Source: Gordionus sp. m RMFG-2023 (lineage: Eukaryota > Nematomorpha > Gordioida > Chordodea > Parachordodidae). From it: a stretch of DNA of 64,000 nucleotides. The stretch is taken from contig NC_088777.1 of the NCBI RefSeq assembly GCF_954871325.1, positions 47,469,366-47,533,365 of the forward strand. Direction: 5' to 3'. Positions within the stretch are counted from its first letter, which is position 1; each line of letters begins with the position of its first letter. Positions 11,466 to 23,888 of this stretch are shown piece after piece. Made by a program: the position numbers and the translations under genes. The notes beneath the pieces were generated by a model that was not told the origin of the DNA, did no database searches, and saw only the letters and a list, made by a program, of their open reading frames with translations.

Positions 11466-13790
11466 AATTTTGTTTTATACAATCTATTGTATGAAAAAAA
11501 TTATCATTATAACCAAAAAAATAAATAATAATCATTATCTCGTTACTTATTGCGTTCCCTATAAAACGTATAAGAATTGTGATAAAGATATCTAACGATA
11601 ATTAGTGTCTTGACTTTATAATATACAACTAATGAATCTTAAAAAAAATTAAAAGAGATGTGATATGTGTATATATATTTTTTAAGAATTCGGACATAAA
11701 ACATAATAAATTCTATCATTTTCGTAAAAAATAAGGGAAAGGTGTAATAAAATAGAATAGAATCATTACAAAAATAAAAAAGTGAATATATTTAGTGTTC
11801 CTAACTACTTTATCAAGTAATTATCAATCATCATGATAATTTAAATATTCTTTCAAAAATTTAATTTGATTAAATTATCTTCCCATAAGAATTCAATTTT
11901 TTAAAAAAACCATTTTGTTTAAATACTTGGAAAGGCAGATAATTAGAGTTAAATATATATTACCTAGTGAAAATTTAGTTATTTTATCATTTTAAATATA
12001 AAGAAGCGAAAGCCTGAGCAAATAATTTTCTGTTAACTTTAATTAATTATCAACAAACAATTTCACATTTCTTCGATAAAAAATAATCTTTTAAATAAAC
12101 TTATAGGCTAGCTCACATCAAATAATTTTCTGTGATAAAATATCATCATTTAACTAATAACACTAATAAAGATTTTTTTACAGAAGAGTTGGAACTTAAA
12201 AATTTTGTATAAAATCTACTTACACAAGTGAAAAACAAAGAAAATAGTAAAAATTTATATTCGATTAGAATTTTAATTTAGGGTTTAATCACCCCCCCCC
12301 CCCCCCACATTCTTCATAGGAACAACAAAATGTCGGAATGCAAAATTTAAATATATAGCCCCTTAAATAAACGAAAATTAGAACACTTATAATCTACCAG
12401 CCCACTGCAATATTTTTTGGGATATCAAAGAAAATTATTTATTTATTTTTACAGAATCATTCGAATTTACTTTGCGATTATTACTGACCTATTTCCAACT
12501 TTTTTACATATTTTAATAGTTTCTTTTAATAGATTTATTTATTTTAAATGAACTGATTGATTATTACATTTATTTTTTGATTCGTGTTTTTATTTTGTGG
12601 CCCGTTTTTAGAAAAATAAAATGTTTAATTTTTTTTTAAATATTAAAAATAATATTTTAAAAATTGAGATCCTTATCATCCCTTTTTTCGTTTCTTCGAT
12701 GAATTTTGAAATCGTTTTCGTTTTCTCTTTCTTATGTTAATTACCAATAGTCATTAAATCAAATCCCTTTAAGGTTTATCATCTATAAAATGATAAAGAT
12801 GTTAATACAAATAATATCTTATAACGCTTGCATCAATCAATAGAATTTAAAGACAAAAATCTTATTATCAAGATAAGATATTCTTGAGGTCTTCTATAAA
12901 TATAACCAAGACACAAAGTATTAAATTGCGTATAATAGCATTTTTGAAAAAATATTAAAATGCATTTTTAGTAAATTTTGGAGTATATTTAGGAAATTCA
13001 AAAAATGTGGTAGAAATATGGTAACTAAGTTAAGTGCGATTGATTTTGGCTTTAAAGAATAATGTGATAGTCTACTAGGCACATGGGGCCTCACTAGGCT
13101 TACAATCTCAGGGGGGCTCAAAATTTATTTAGCTAACATTTTCATAATTACAACATGTATATAAATAAAATTCAAAATTTTGAGGGGGCTTTCATATTTT
13201 TCAGGGGATTTTGGCTTCTGCGCATCTCCTCCCCTGGTGACGACACTGACTAGTCAATGAGATAGACCTGGGTTAACTATAGATTGAATATGTTCATTTA
13301 ATATGACTTTACATAAAACATTTCCAAATATAATAGTTATAAATTTTATTGAATATCATTTTTAGTTCAAGCCGGATAGTAAAGAAAATTCGCCTGTTCT
13401 ATTAAATATCATGTTGAGTTATTAAAATATTTTACCCTACACTCCTTCTATCCCTCTCCCTAAAAAATGTATATAGTTCACTGTATACAAAAATTTACAA
13501 GAACAACACATAAAAGTTTTCTATTTTTTTTAGAATGTAACCAAGTCAAAGCTCGTACAATAAATGGTTAATAGAGCCCTTACAAAAACTTAATGGGGAT
13601 AAAAATTAAATATTAGTTCCCCGTCGTAATCATAAAAAAATGACTCCGATAAATACATTATATATTTTAAATAGCTCTGGTTAATAGTTTTTTTATGTGG
13701 TTATTATTTAATTTTATATATAAAAATAATAATTTAATCTTGTTTATTATTATGACTACGATTAATTGTTATTTTTGATGTCGGATAAGC
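11466..13790. other. AT-rich intergenic sequence, repeat remnants
   Basis: No gene found. A 15-C run lies at 12292-12306. A G-rich repeat piece at 13080-13250 ends in GTGACGACACTG, which reversed (CAGTGTCGTCAC) resembles a hAT terminus; its other end was not found. The rest is low-complexity A/T sequence. Confidence 0.4.
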
Positions 13791-13799
13791 TTGTTTCTT

Positions 13800-14265
13800 T
13801 TTACATATTAATTTCAGTTTATTCAACTTAAGGATTAACATTAATATACTAGATTCGTCATTTTTATTTATCATTAATTTACTCTATTCACAATTTATTC
13901 ATCTCAATTCAAGCTTAATTGGCTCTACTTATATTTTCTTCAAACATTAATTCGCTTTACTCATTTTAATTTAACATTGATTTGCTCGCTTCATAGTTCA
14001 GTTCAGACATCTTAATTTAATATTGATTTGCGATTCGAAGTTTCTTCAAACAATAATTCACTCAATTCGCAGTCCAATTATCTTAGTTTAATGTTATTTG
14101 CTTGAATCATAGTGTAGACATCTTAATCTAACATTAGTTTGCTAGATTCGCAGTTTTTTCAAACATTAATTTACTTGATTCGCAATTTGATCATCAAACT
14201 TTACAATAATTGATCTTAACAATCTACTCGCACTTCAGTCTTTATGATTCTTAGTTTATTCATAC
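13800..14265. repeat. Degenerate minisatellite, ~30-nt unit
   Basis: A loosely conserved motif like TTAACATTGATTTGCTCGAT plus TCGCAGTTTCTTCAAA recurs about a dozen times in tandem, with alternating TTCAAACATTAATT and AGACATCTTAATTTA variants. Divergence between units is high, so the array is old. No coding function is apparent. Confidence 0.55.
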
Positions 14266-14930
14266 CCCAAATTTCCGCCATGTTAGTAAATGTATATCGA
14301 ATAATAAAAAAAAATCAATTATAAAACGGATGGTCAATATGGTATTTTAGCAGTGCTTTTAAAGGCAAATATAAAATTAAGTATAAATTCCAACCGCCAC
14401 ACTTATGCGAAAAATTTCTATCGAATGCATTTTCAAAAATGAGTAGCCTTGCCAAATATTGATGAAGTTCTCTAAAACTTTAAAAGACCGAAAAGTAATT
14501 ACTCTTTATTCAACACTTTACAAATAATCACATTATAATAATCCCAACAGAATAAAGTTCATCATTGAATCGACCTTGAATGTTTTGATAATTTTTTTTT
14601 CAGACAGGGATACATCTTCGAAAAGCTAACTAATCATGCTGAAAATATTAATCGAAAAAAACAACGAAAGAGACGTTTATAACCAACTATATTTTTCTTA
14701 ATGGCCTCTTAAATATAAATGGTTAATGATGCTTACTACCAAGTGAATGTACGGAAATATTCTAAATACCAACCTAATTTGCTAAATACCGACCAAAATT
14801 TATTAAAATGTAAAAAGATCCTTATTATTTAATATATTAATACGGAATCACGTGGTCGAGTCCGGCCTCCTATATATTATCCCCCCAAGGATGGAACCAC
14901 CAAGTTAGAATAAGAAAAAAAACATGATCA

Positions 14931-14953
14931 TTCTCGGGATTCGAACCCGGAAC
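14931..14953 (-). pseudogene. tRNA-like sequence, 3' part (T-arm)
   Basis: On the minus strand this continues the tRNA-like head at 19409-19461 and supplies the B-box GGTTCGAATCC and a T-loop TTCGAAT with a four-pair stem. FB1 split the sequence here; the shared 8 bp CCCGGAAC is the FB1 target duplication. The acceptor stem does not pair, so this is a tRNA-derived SINE-like head or a dead tRNA, not a working tRNA gene. Confidence 0.55.
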
Positions 14954-16938
14954 TAGTGTTGTTAAAAAGTCGAGTTCTTACGACTTGCGACTCGAGTCGT
15001 AGTCGTAAAAAACGGCTCCGACTCAAGCCGATCAAGGAGCCGCATGAGTCGGCTCACTTAGTGGGCCCTCAGAGGGTAGCTTGAGTTTATTTTAAATTTA
15101 GAGCCAAAAATTATTTTTATGTTATTGAGAAATTTTAAATAATAATGTAGAATTTTATTTATTTATTTTTAGTAAAATAATTTATTTTATTTATATTTTA
15201 TTTTATGCAAATAATATGTTTTGATTTGATTATAATAAAAATGGATTTATTTATTTGATTTTTTTTTAAATAAAAAAAATTAATATTTTTGAGCTAAAAA
15301 TTTTAAGCAATATTATATCAGCAACTATTGAAATAAAGAGAGAATTTACCCGTCAAAAAAAATATTTTTTGAAGTACAAAAATATTTTTGAAACATATTT
15401 TGCTGATTTTTTGAAGAAATTTTATTCTTTTGTTTTATCATAAAATTTTATTCTTTTTTTAATTATATCATAAATAAATAATCTTTTAGGTCAAATCTTC
15501 TATAGTTTTTTTTATATTATTTTTATAAATATATCTATATTTTAAGTTTATTATTAGAGGTGGCTTTTTCTAAATATTTTTTTAATAAATATATTTATAT
15601 TTTAAGAATATTAAAAGAAAGAGGTGGTTTTTCTTTTTCTAAATAATTTTTTTTAAAAATATATCTATATTTAAGTATATTAAAAGAGGTGATTTTTCTA
15701 AATTATTTTTTTATTAATATTTATGTCAAACTCTTTTTTAATGCGACAATTGTCATATATTTTTTAAGATTTTTGAAATTTTTGGACACAAAAGGGTTAT
15801 AATATAATTTATATTGTAAAGATATTATATTATAAATTCAATGAAGATGTTCCCTGGAAAAATGATAATTATCATAATAGGTAGGTATATTTTTGAACAT
15901 ATAAGATTTTTTTGTGACGCTAATGGGCAAAAATATGTTTCTTTAACAGGTAAAATTTAATGTAGATGTACCCTAGATAAATGACAATTGTCATAATAGT
16001 TATTTTTAAAGTTTTTTAAATTTTTTTGACGTAAATAGGCTAAAATAAGTACTGCTAACATGTCTAAATAACACTTCAGTGAAGGTGTACCCTAGAAAAG
16101 TAACAATTGTCATAATCGTTGTTTTTAAAGTTTTTCGAATTTTTTTGACGTAAATGGGCTAAAATAAATAAGCATTGCTAACATGTTAAAATAAAATTTT
16201 AGTGAAGATGTACCCTAGATAAGTGACAATTGTCATAATCGTTGTTTTTAAAGTTTTTCGAATTTTTTTGACGTAAATGGGCTAAAATAAGCATTGCTAA
16301 CATGTTTAAATAAAATTTAAGTGAAGATGTACCCTAGATAAGTGACAATTGTCATAATCGTTGTTTTTAAAGTTTTTCGAATTCTTTTGACTTAAATGGG
16401 CTAAAATAAGCATTGCTAACATGTTTAAATAAAATTTAAGTGAAGATGTACCCTAGATAAGTGACAATTGTCATAATCGTTGTTTTTAAAGTTTTTCGAA
16501 TTTTTTTGAAGTAAATGGGCTAAAATAAGCATTGCTAACATGTTTAAATAATATTATAGTGGAGATGTACCCTAGAAAAGTAACAATTGTCATAATCGTT
16601 GTTTTTAAAGTTTTTCGAATTTTTTTGACGTAAATGGGCTAAAATAAGCATTGCTAACATGTTAAAATAAAATTTAAGTGAAGATGTACCCTAGATAAGT
16701 GACAATTGTCATAATCGTTTTCGTTGTTTTTAAAGTTTTTCGAATTTTTTTGAAGTAAATGGGCTAAAATAAGCATTGCTAACATGTTAAAATAAAATTT
16801 AAGTGAAGATGTACCCTAGATAAGTGACAATTGTCATAATCGTTGTTTTTAAAGTTTTTCGAATTTTTTGAAGTAAATAGGCTAAAATAAGCATTGCCAA
16901 CATGTTAAAATAAAATTTTAGTGAAGATGTACGATAGA

Positions 16939-17594
16939 TAAGTGACAATTGTCATAATCGTTGTTTTTAAAGTTTTTCGAATTTTTTTGACTGAAATGGG
17001 CTAAAATAAGCATTGCTAACATGTTTAAATAATATTTTAGTGGAGATGTACCATAGATAAGTGACATTTGTCATAATCGTTGTTTTTAAAGTTTTTTTGA
17101 CGTATATAGATTGCTAAGATGATAAATTAAAAATTTAATGAAAATGTACCCTAGATAAATGACAATTGTCATAATAGTTGGTACATCTCCACTAAAATTT
17201 TATTTAAACATGTTAGCAATGCTTATTTTAGCCCATTTACTTCAAAAAAATTCGAAAAGATGTACGATAGATAAAAGTGACAATTGTCATAATCGTTGTT
17301 TTTAAAGTTTTTCGAATTTTTTTGACTGAAATGGGCTAAAATAAGCATTGCTAACATGTTTAAATAATATTTTAGTGGAGATGTACCATAGATAAGTGAC
17401 ATTTGTCATAATCGTTGTTTTTAAAGTTTTTTTGACGTATATAGATTGCTAAGATGATAAATTAAAAATTTAATGAAAATGTACCCTAGATAAATGACAA
17501 TTGTCATAATAGTTGGTACATCTCCACTAAAATTTTATTTAAACATGTTAGCAATGCTTATTTTAGCCCATTTACGTCAAAAAAATTCGAAAAA
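16939..17594. repeat. Duplicated centre of FB1
   Basis: About 318 bp spanning the turning point of the palindrome is present twice in direct orientation, at 16939-17257 and 17278-17594. Each copy contains the direct-to-inverted switch GTTGGTACATCTCCACTAAA. The element therefore switches orientation three times instead of once. Confidence 0.75.
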
Positions 17595-19225
17595 CTTTAA
17601 AAACAACCATTATGACAATTGTCACTTATCTATCGTACATCTTCACTAAAATTTTATTTAAACATGTTAGCAATGCTTATTTTAGCTCATTTACTTCAAA
17701 AAAATTCGAAAAACTTTAAAAACAACGATTATGACAATTGTCACTTATCTATCGTACATCTTCACTAAAATTTTATTTAAACATGTTAGCAATGCTTATT
17801 TTAGCTCATTTACGTCAAAAAAATTCGATCGAAAAACTTTAAAAACAACGATTATGACAATTGTCACTAATCTGTGGTACATCTTCACTTAAATTTTATT
17901 TAAACATGTTAGCAATGCTTATTTTAGCCCATTTACGTCAAAAAAATTCGAAAAACTTTAAAAACAACGATTATGACAATTGTCACTTATCTAGGGTACA
18001 TCTTCACTTAAATTTTATTTAAACATGTTAGCAATGCTTATTTTAGCCCATTTACGTCAAAAAAATTCGAAAAACTTTAAAAACAACGATTATGACAATT
18101 GTCACTTAAGGGTACATCTTCACTAAAATTTTATTTTAACATGTTAGCAATGCTTATTTTAGCCCATTTACGTCAAAAAAATTCGAAAAACTTTAAAAAC
18201 AACGATTATGACAATTGTTACTTTTCTAGGGTACATCTTCACTGAAGTTTTATTTAGACATGTTAGCAGTACTTATTTTAGCCTATTTACGTCAAAAAAT
18301 TTAAATAACTTTAAAAATAACTATTATGACAATTGTCATTTATCTAGGGTACATCTACATTAAATTTTACCTGTTAAGTTAAGAAACATATTTTTGCCCA
18401 TTAGCGTCACAAAAAATCTTATATGTTTAAAAATATACCTACCTATTATGATAATTATCATTTTTCCAGGGAACATCTTCATTGAATTTATAATATAATA
18501 TACAATATAAATTATATTATAACCCTTTTGTGTCCAAAAATTTCAAAAATCTTAAAAAATAACGCATATGACAATTGTCGCATTAAAAAAAAGTTTGACA
18601 TAAATATTAATAAAAAAATAATTTAGAAAAACCATCTCTTTTAATATACTTAAAATATAGATATATTAAAAAAAAAAATTATTTAGAAAAAGAAAAACAC
18701 CTCTTTTAATATTCTTAAAATATAAATATATTTATTAAAAAAATATTTAGAAAAAGCCACCTCTAATAATAAACTTAAAATATAGATATATTTATAAAAA
18801 TAATATAAAAAAAACTATAGAAGATTTGACCTAAAAGATTATTTATTTATGATAAAATTAACAAAAGTATTTCTTAAAAAAGATTTAAAAATTTATAAAA
18901 AATCAACAAAATATGTTTCAAAAATATTTTTTAAATTTTTGCTTAAAATTTTTAGCTCGAAAATATGAATTTTTTTTTATTTAAAAAAAATAAAATAAAT
19001 AAATCCATTTTTATTATAAGATCGATCAAAACATATTTGAAATAAAATTTAAAAAAATTTTTTGTTTGATAATAATAAAATATTAACATTAAATATAAAT
19101 AAAATAAATTATTTCACTAAAAATACATAAATACAATTCTACATTATTATTTAAAATATCTCAATAACATAAAAATAAATTTTGGCTCTAAATTTAAATT
19201 AAACTCAAGCTAACCTCTGAGTCGA

Positions 19226-19303
19226 CTAAGTGAGCCGACTAAGTGAGCCGACTAAGCGAGCTGACTAAGTGAGCCGACTAAGCGAGCCGACTAAATGAGC
19301 CGA
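19226..19303 (+). repeat. 13-bp tandem repeat in the right end of FB1
   Basis: Six copies of CTAAGTGAGCCGA or one-base variants (GCGAG, ATGAG). The left end of FB1 has only one equivalent (TCGGCTCACTTAG), so this array expanded after the arms were formed. Confidence 0.85.
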
Positions 19304-19408
19304 CTAATGCGGCTCATTTAGTCGACTCGAGTCTGAGCTGTTTTATCGACTAGAAACTAGGCTCGAGTCGTAGCTAAGTCGAATCGGCTTAGCCGTTTAA
19401 CAACACTA

Positions 19409-19461
19409 CCCGGAACCATGGGATAAGTAAACCAAGCTCTTGCCTACTACGCCATAGAGGC
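19409..19461 (-). pseudogene. tRNA-like sequence, 5' part
   Basis: Read on the minus strand from 19461: GCCTCTATGGCGTAGTAGGC is followed by AAGAGC, an A-box (TGGCGTAGTAGG) in a D-arm-like context, then an anticodon-arm-like stretch ending at the FB1 insertion. It continues at 14953. It gives the outer element an internal Pol III promoter-like organisation. Confidence 0.5.
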
Positions 19462-19645
19462 TTTCCAAAAATCACGATTTTTCAAATATATATTATAAAT
19501 ATATTTGGTAGTGCCTATCCAAATGAAAAATGAACAAAATTCAAATTTGATAGATGGTACCTTAAGGTACCAAGCATCATTAACCAATATAAATTAACGA
19601 AAATTACCCTTTACTAATTATTTTCTGAATTTAATCATCAAAGTA

Positions 19646-19759
19646 ATGAACACCAAAACACGCATTAAAAAAATCCCAAATATATTAGCTTTTGCTAATG
19701 AACAACGCCCAATGGATAAAATAGTTAACAAAATCCCCTTAAGAACAAATTTGGGTTAA
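19646..19759 (+). pseudogene. Unidentified short coding-like frame
   Basis: The frame runs from an ATG to TAA in 37 codons and contains NILAFANEQRPMDKIVNKIP. The next frame continues in similar style (VKDKFKEKLMS, then NNLTIDEKIIVEILVLKYFG), as if one older coding sequence had been broken. Family not recognised; a transposon remnant is likely given the surroundings. Confidence 0.25.
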
Positions 19760-22700
19760 AGATAAATTCAAAGAAAAACTCATGTCATAAGATACAAATA
19801 ATCTGACAATCGATGAAAAAATAATCGTAGAGATATTAGTTTTAAAATATTTTGGAATAAAATTAAATTAAAAAAAAATAAATAACGGAATATCTTATAG
19901 AGAATATTTTATTTTAAAAAAAAATAGCATACATTTAGAAAAACGATCATCAAACCAACTTTCAGCATACTTAAAATAATAAGACTCTTTAAACCATAAA
20001 ATTAAACTATAGGATAGAAGCTTGTAATAGAAAATAAATAAACTAATTTAAAAAAAAATAAAATACATTTGAATAAAAAAAAATACGCCAGAAACTACTA
20101 TTCTAACATAACCACAAAGGTAGCTCTGAGGCAAAAAAAGGTAATGCGCTAACAAAATACCAACATATCAAATGTAGAAATTTTGAGCTGGTGTATCATG
20201 AAATTCATATACAAAAAATGGAACCTGGCATATAAAATCTTAGATCATGAAAAATAAAATAAGAGTAAAGCCTTAGATTTTATAGGAGATTAATAGTAAA
20301 AATTAGGAAGACCTAGGTATTACATAACCGAAATTTAAATTTGTAAAAAAACCAACATCTAATACTAAAATATGATGCCTTATAAGAATTAAAATATTTG
20401 AATCTAATATTTAAATATGTTAATTTAACAAAAGGGTATTTATAGCTTTAACGAATTTATATAATTCAAAATGTATTGAAAAAAAAGTATGTTCTGAAGT
20501 ATTCCAATGGCCAAACCTTTGTGCCATCTATGAGATCGATATTGCACAGTATTTTTGTGGATAAAATAAGGAGTTAGCCGTTTTTGAAAAATCGGTCCAA
20601 ATAGAGCCATTTCACACGAAAAGCAAAGGTTTAATTAATCTTTTTATTATGAATTTACCAAACTATATTTTCACATATTCGAATAATCCTAATAAATTAT
20701 TGGTATAAACAATTTTAAAAATCGCGATATATTATTTTAAAAAATTTATTCCTATTTTCCCTAATATAATAATTACTGTTCTGATAAATAAAATATTCTA
20801 ATAAAAAAAAAATAAAGAATATATTTATAAATAATATAACTATAATTCTAAAGTATATAATTTTTACAATAATAGTATTTTTTTTATGTTAAAAATATTT
20901 CGCATCATTTTCGTGAAAATATTGTTTCGTTATTTTTATAAAATCGATATTAGTTGTGAAAATATTGGCAATACTCTATCGTGATTGATAAGTTTTCCTA
21001 ATTACCTTGGCAATCTACTTATAATAGTCCTAACGCGATACATTTTATATATATATACCGGTATCGAAAAATCGAAATTCCGATACTTTTTATATCTTAA
21101 AAATATAGTTTTACAATAATAACCAACAAAACTTCATATAAATTTTTAAAAATTATAATTAAAATAAATATCATAGAAAATATAAAATAATATTTAAACT
21201 TTACACGGATTAAACATAATTTTAATTAAAATTAATTATATGATTTCTCCATTTTTTAATAATTTTTGGGGGGCTTTTGAGCTAAACCCTACCCAATCCG
21301 CATCTATCACTCTTTGTTAACGAAGATCAACGGTCCTATCAGTATTAGACTGGAACCGGTATTTGGTATGGATCGCATTACTAAAAAAGATCGGCCCTGA
21401 ACAGGTCTTTGTTACGACTCTGTCTTAATTGGTCCTTAGCCCGGACCTCTTTATATAGGTAGGTCAGGTAAAAAGACCGGATTTTTTCTCTAATCTTTAT
21501 GACTAATATTTTATACAACACGTTTTGTTTTTAAAAATTAAATCAGGTTCAAAGTATAACACATGATCCGACACCCAGATTATGTGACGTATATGTGCAA
21601 TTTCTTTTGATCGAGGCAACCCTACTGACGAAAAAAATGGGTTGTGCATCTTTAATTAAAATTTAGGTCTTCGTTATTTTAAAACATAAAATTTTATAAA
21701 ATAATTTATAAAAATCAAAATATCGTTCTCCATTTTTTTCTCCCTATATCTACAAAATACATTCAAATTTTTTTTTTTTAAATTTGTAACATTATATCTC
21801 TGCGCAACTATTCTAGGATAGGTCAAACAAATCAAAATCTATCCAATAAAATCAAATTATTAAGTGTTTTTGTTTTGTTTTCGAATTTTCAATTATTTTT
21901 TTTGTCCGAAATCGTACTAGATCAATAAAGAGTGGTATTACTTTGTAAACATGACATTACAATAATTAAATTAGTCATCCGCTATTAACTTGCCTGTTTC
22001 AATAACGTGGGGCCACCTAAATAAATAGGGCACAACCATAGCCAAAGCGAGTTGTAGTTTAATTTTCGTTGCATCATTAGTTTATAAAACCCAAAAAATA
22101 GTATAACTGAGAGAAATAAATTTTTTTAAAAAAATGAAGTATTTTAGCTAAAGGTAGAGCACAATTATTTTCTGATAAATGGATTAACCAAGTTAAAGAG
22201 AAAAAAAAACATTCGTTCGTGGCATAATAACTCAACTAAAATAAACACGATCCGCCATAAGAGCCTATCCACTCAGTACTCATATATTCTTAGGGCAATC
22301 GTATTTATATGAATAATAAATTTCATGAACCTTCTTAAAAGGCTTTGTAGATTAAAAACACAATGTCAAAAACACCGGATCACATTATATTTCAATTCCG
22401 AAAAAAAATTATTTTATAAAGATATAGAGTCACGGTCGAAAAAAATTGTTCCCCCCAAAAACAAAAAGCCATTATCGAAAAAGCCAGAAATTGCCATTTC
22501 CTTGCCAATTTTCGTAAATTATAAAATAAAATGATAATCAAAGCCAAAAGCATAAATTAAGTGCTAATTTTTTTTTTAATTGTTACCAAGGCCTTATGAT
22601 ATTATTAAAATACTTGATAGTTAAAAAATTATTTTTAAAGCTACGCATAGAAATGCGAGCAAAATAAATGCTGTGTCATTAACTATATATAAAAATTTGA

Positions 22701-23513
22701 TATATATATTTTTAAACGGTGAAAATATTTAAACCCACCACTACTAAATCTTTGCCGTATACCGGGTTAAAATATAGCTGGAACATTGGTATGATGACTA
22801 CAATTTTAAAAAGCTACCCTTAAAATATAACCAGTAATTAGGGTGTTGGTGGGTTTACTAGCCCGCCTGGTCAACCTCTAAACCGCAGGAATCGCGGGTA
22901 TTTTGTTTTTTTATAAAGTCTGAAATGATATTTTTATAAATATTACCGAACATTCAATATATATTTACAACTGCTGGTTAAAGTAGTGCTATTAGAAACA
23001 GTTTAGTTATAGATTTATAATATTTTTTTTTGTATTTAAAAACGCGATACTTCTCAATTTTGCTATCGATACTAAAAATATTCATTCCTATTTTTTTAAA
23101 GGGCTAATTTTAAATAACTTTTTTTATTTTGAGCATTAATTTTTTTTTTAAATATTGTTTAGTTATAAATAATAAAGATTGTGAGATTATTAAGTTAAAT
23201 TATGATCTTTGCCCTGTTTAGAATTATTACGGAATTTAATTATATTAACGATTAACGTTTTTTTTAATCTTAAAAATCCTTTAAGGTTATTTTATTTATA
23301 TAACGCAACAATAATAATTAATAATTATACCATATGGATAGGATTGATTTAAAGTTTTAAAACTTTTCAAATTTTAATAAAGAGATTTTGGACATCTGAA
23401 ATGGAAATTTGTATTATATGGTTTTTATCTTCTTTTTGCCTGACACTTTTCTAGATAAAAAAAACTAATAAAACAATCCGAAGAGAAATTTCGAATTCAT
23501 AATTTAAATCTAG
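19760..23513. other. AT-rich intergenic sequence
   Basis: No gene model holds. A repeat piece with GGTCC/CCGGACC words lies at 21300-21480. At 20510-20640 a minus-strand frame is open for over 40 codons (FQKRLTPYFIHKNTVQYRSH) without splice support. Between 22160 and 22540 several plus-strand frames look coding-like in pieces (FSDKWINQVKEKKKHSF; MSKTPDHIIFQFRKKIIL) and could be 5' exons of the gene ending at 23784, but I could not connect them. Confidence 0.35.
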
Positions 23514-23784
23514 TTGGAGGTTCCACGATATCTGAAACAGACGTTCAACGCGACTGGCAGCAATTTGTAATTCAAGATGAAGGAAAAGAAAGAAAAAAAA
23601 ATCTGTTCCAAATGTGTATGATGTTTTTCAGTAAGTATATATTTTTTTATATAAGTGTCGGAAGTGGCATCTGAAAAATAGTATAATTTATAGATCATCA
23701 CCTTAGGATATATTTGTTTGACTTCTTATAGATTACTCCATGCATTATTATATTGTAAAAATATGTATGTATGTATATATATAA
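23514..23784 (+). CDS. Last two exons of an unidentified gene
   Basis: Exon 23514-23630 follows AAATCTAG, encodes GGSTISETDVQRDWQQFVIQ then DEGKERKKNLFQMCMMFF, and ends in a consensus donor (A|GTAAGTAT). It joins in phase to an exon at 23732-23784 after ACTTCTTATAG, which encodes YSMHYYIVKICMYVYI and a TAA overlapping an AATAAA. The first exon is charged and clearly non-random, and its splice sites are good. The final 17 residues could be chance. The gene converges on SSU72, whose stop is about 105 bp further on. I do not recognise the family; upstream exons are unresolved. Confidence 0.45.
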
Positions 23785-23888
23785 ATAAAATTGTTATATG
23801 AGGTGAAGTAATAAGTAATTTTTTTTAAACTCCCTAATCACTGCTCAGATTCTATTTTTTTTATAGGGTACAACTTAAATAAATAATA

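Larger units (their letters stand above)
14954..19408. mobile_element. Foldback element FB1 (hAT-type ends)
   Basis: A 4455-bp palindromic element. It starts TAGTGTTGTTAAA and ends TTTAACAACACTA, with the 8-bp duplication CCCGGAAC on both sides (14946-14953, 19409-19416). That duplication length and the TAGTG end fit the hAT superfamily. Each arm has a G+C-rich end rich in GAGTCGGCTC-type words, about 700 bp of A/T-rich sequence, and then tandem ~119-bp subrepeats (15790-17183 direct; 17516-18560 inverted). Every subrepeat holds TGACAATTGTCA. Variants in the left arm recur in mirrored order in the right arm (for example the AACAATTGT variant near 16100 and 18215), which means the arms have been copied or homogenised recently. 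It encodes no transposase and must be moved in trans. Confidence 0.85.
14721..19585. mobile_element. Outer non-autonomous element with 9-bp duplication
   Basis: It begins GGTTAATGATGCTT and ends with the exact reverse complement AAGCATCATTAACC, flanked by the perfect 9-bp duplication AATATAAAT (14712-14720 and 19586-19594). A 9-bp duplication points to a Mutator-like transposase. Without the foldback element inserted in it (14954-19408 plus one 8-bp duplication) it would be about 400 bp. It carries a tRNA-like sequence on the minus strand. It encodes no protein. Confidence 0.7.

Noticed and set aside
15790-18560. Regularly spaced repeats resembling a CRISPR array
   Set aside because: The repeats are about 119 bp, contiguous, without unique spacers, and reverse orientation at the centre. 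They are foldback subrepeats in a eukaryotic genome.
14931-19461. Functional tRNA gene interrupted by FB1
   Set aside because: A- and B-boxes are present but the acceptor stem does not pair, the T-stem has a mismatch and the anticodon arm is weak. A tRNA-derived repeat is more likely.
20510-20640. Minus-strand frame with RLTPYFIHKNTVQYRSHRWH
   Set aside because: Open for over 40 codons, but without start, splice sites or recognisable family; recorded only as a note on the intergenic stretch.
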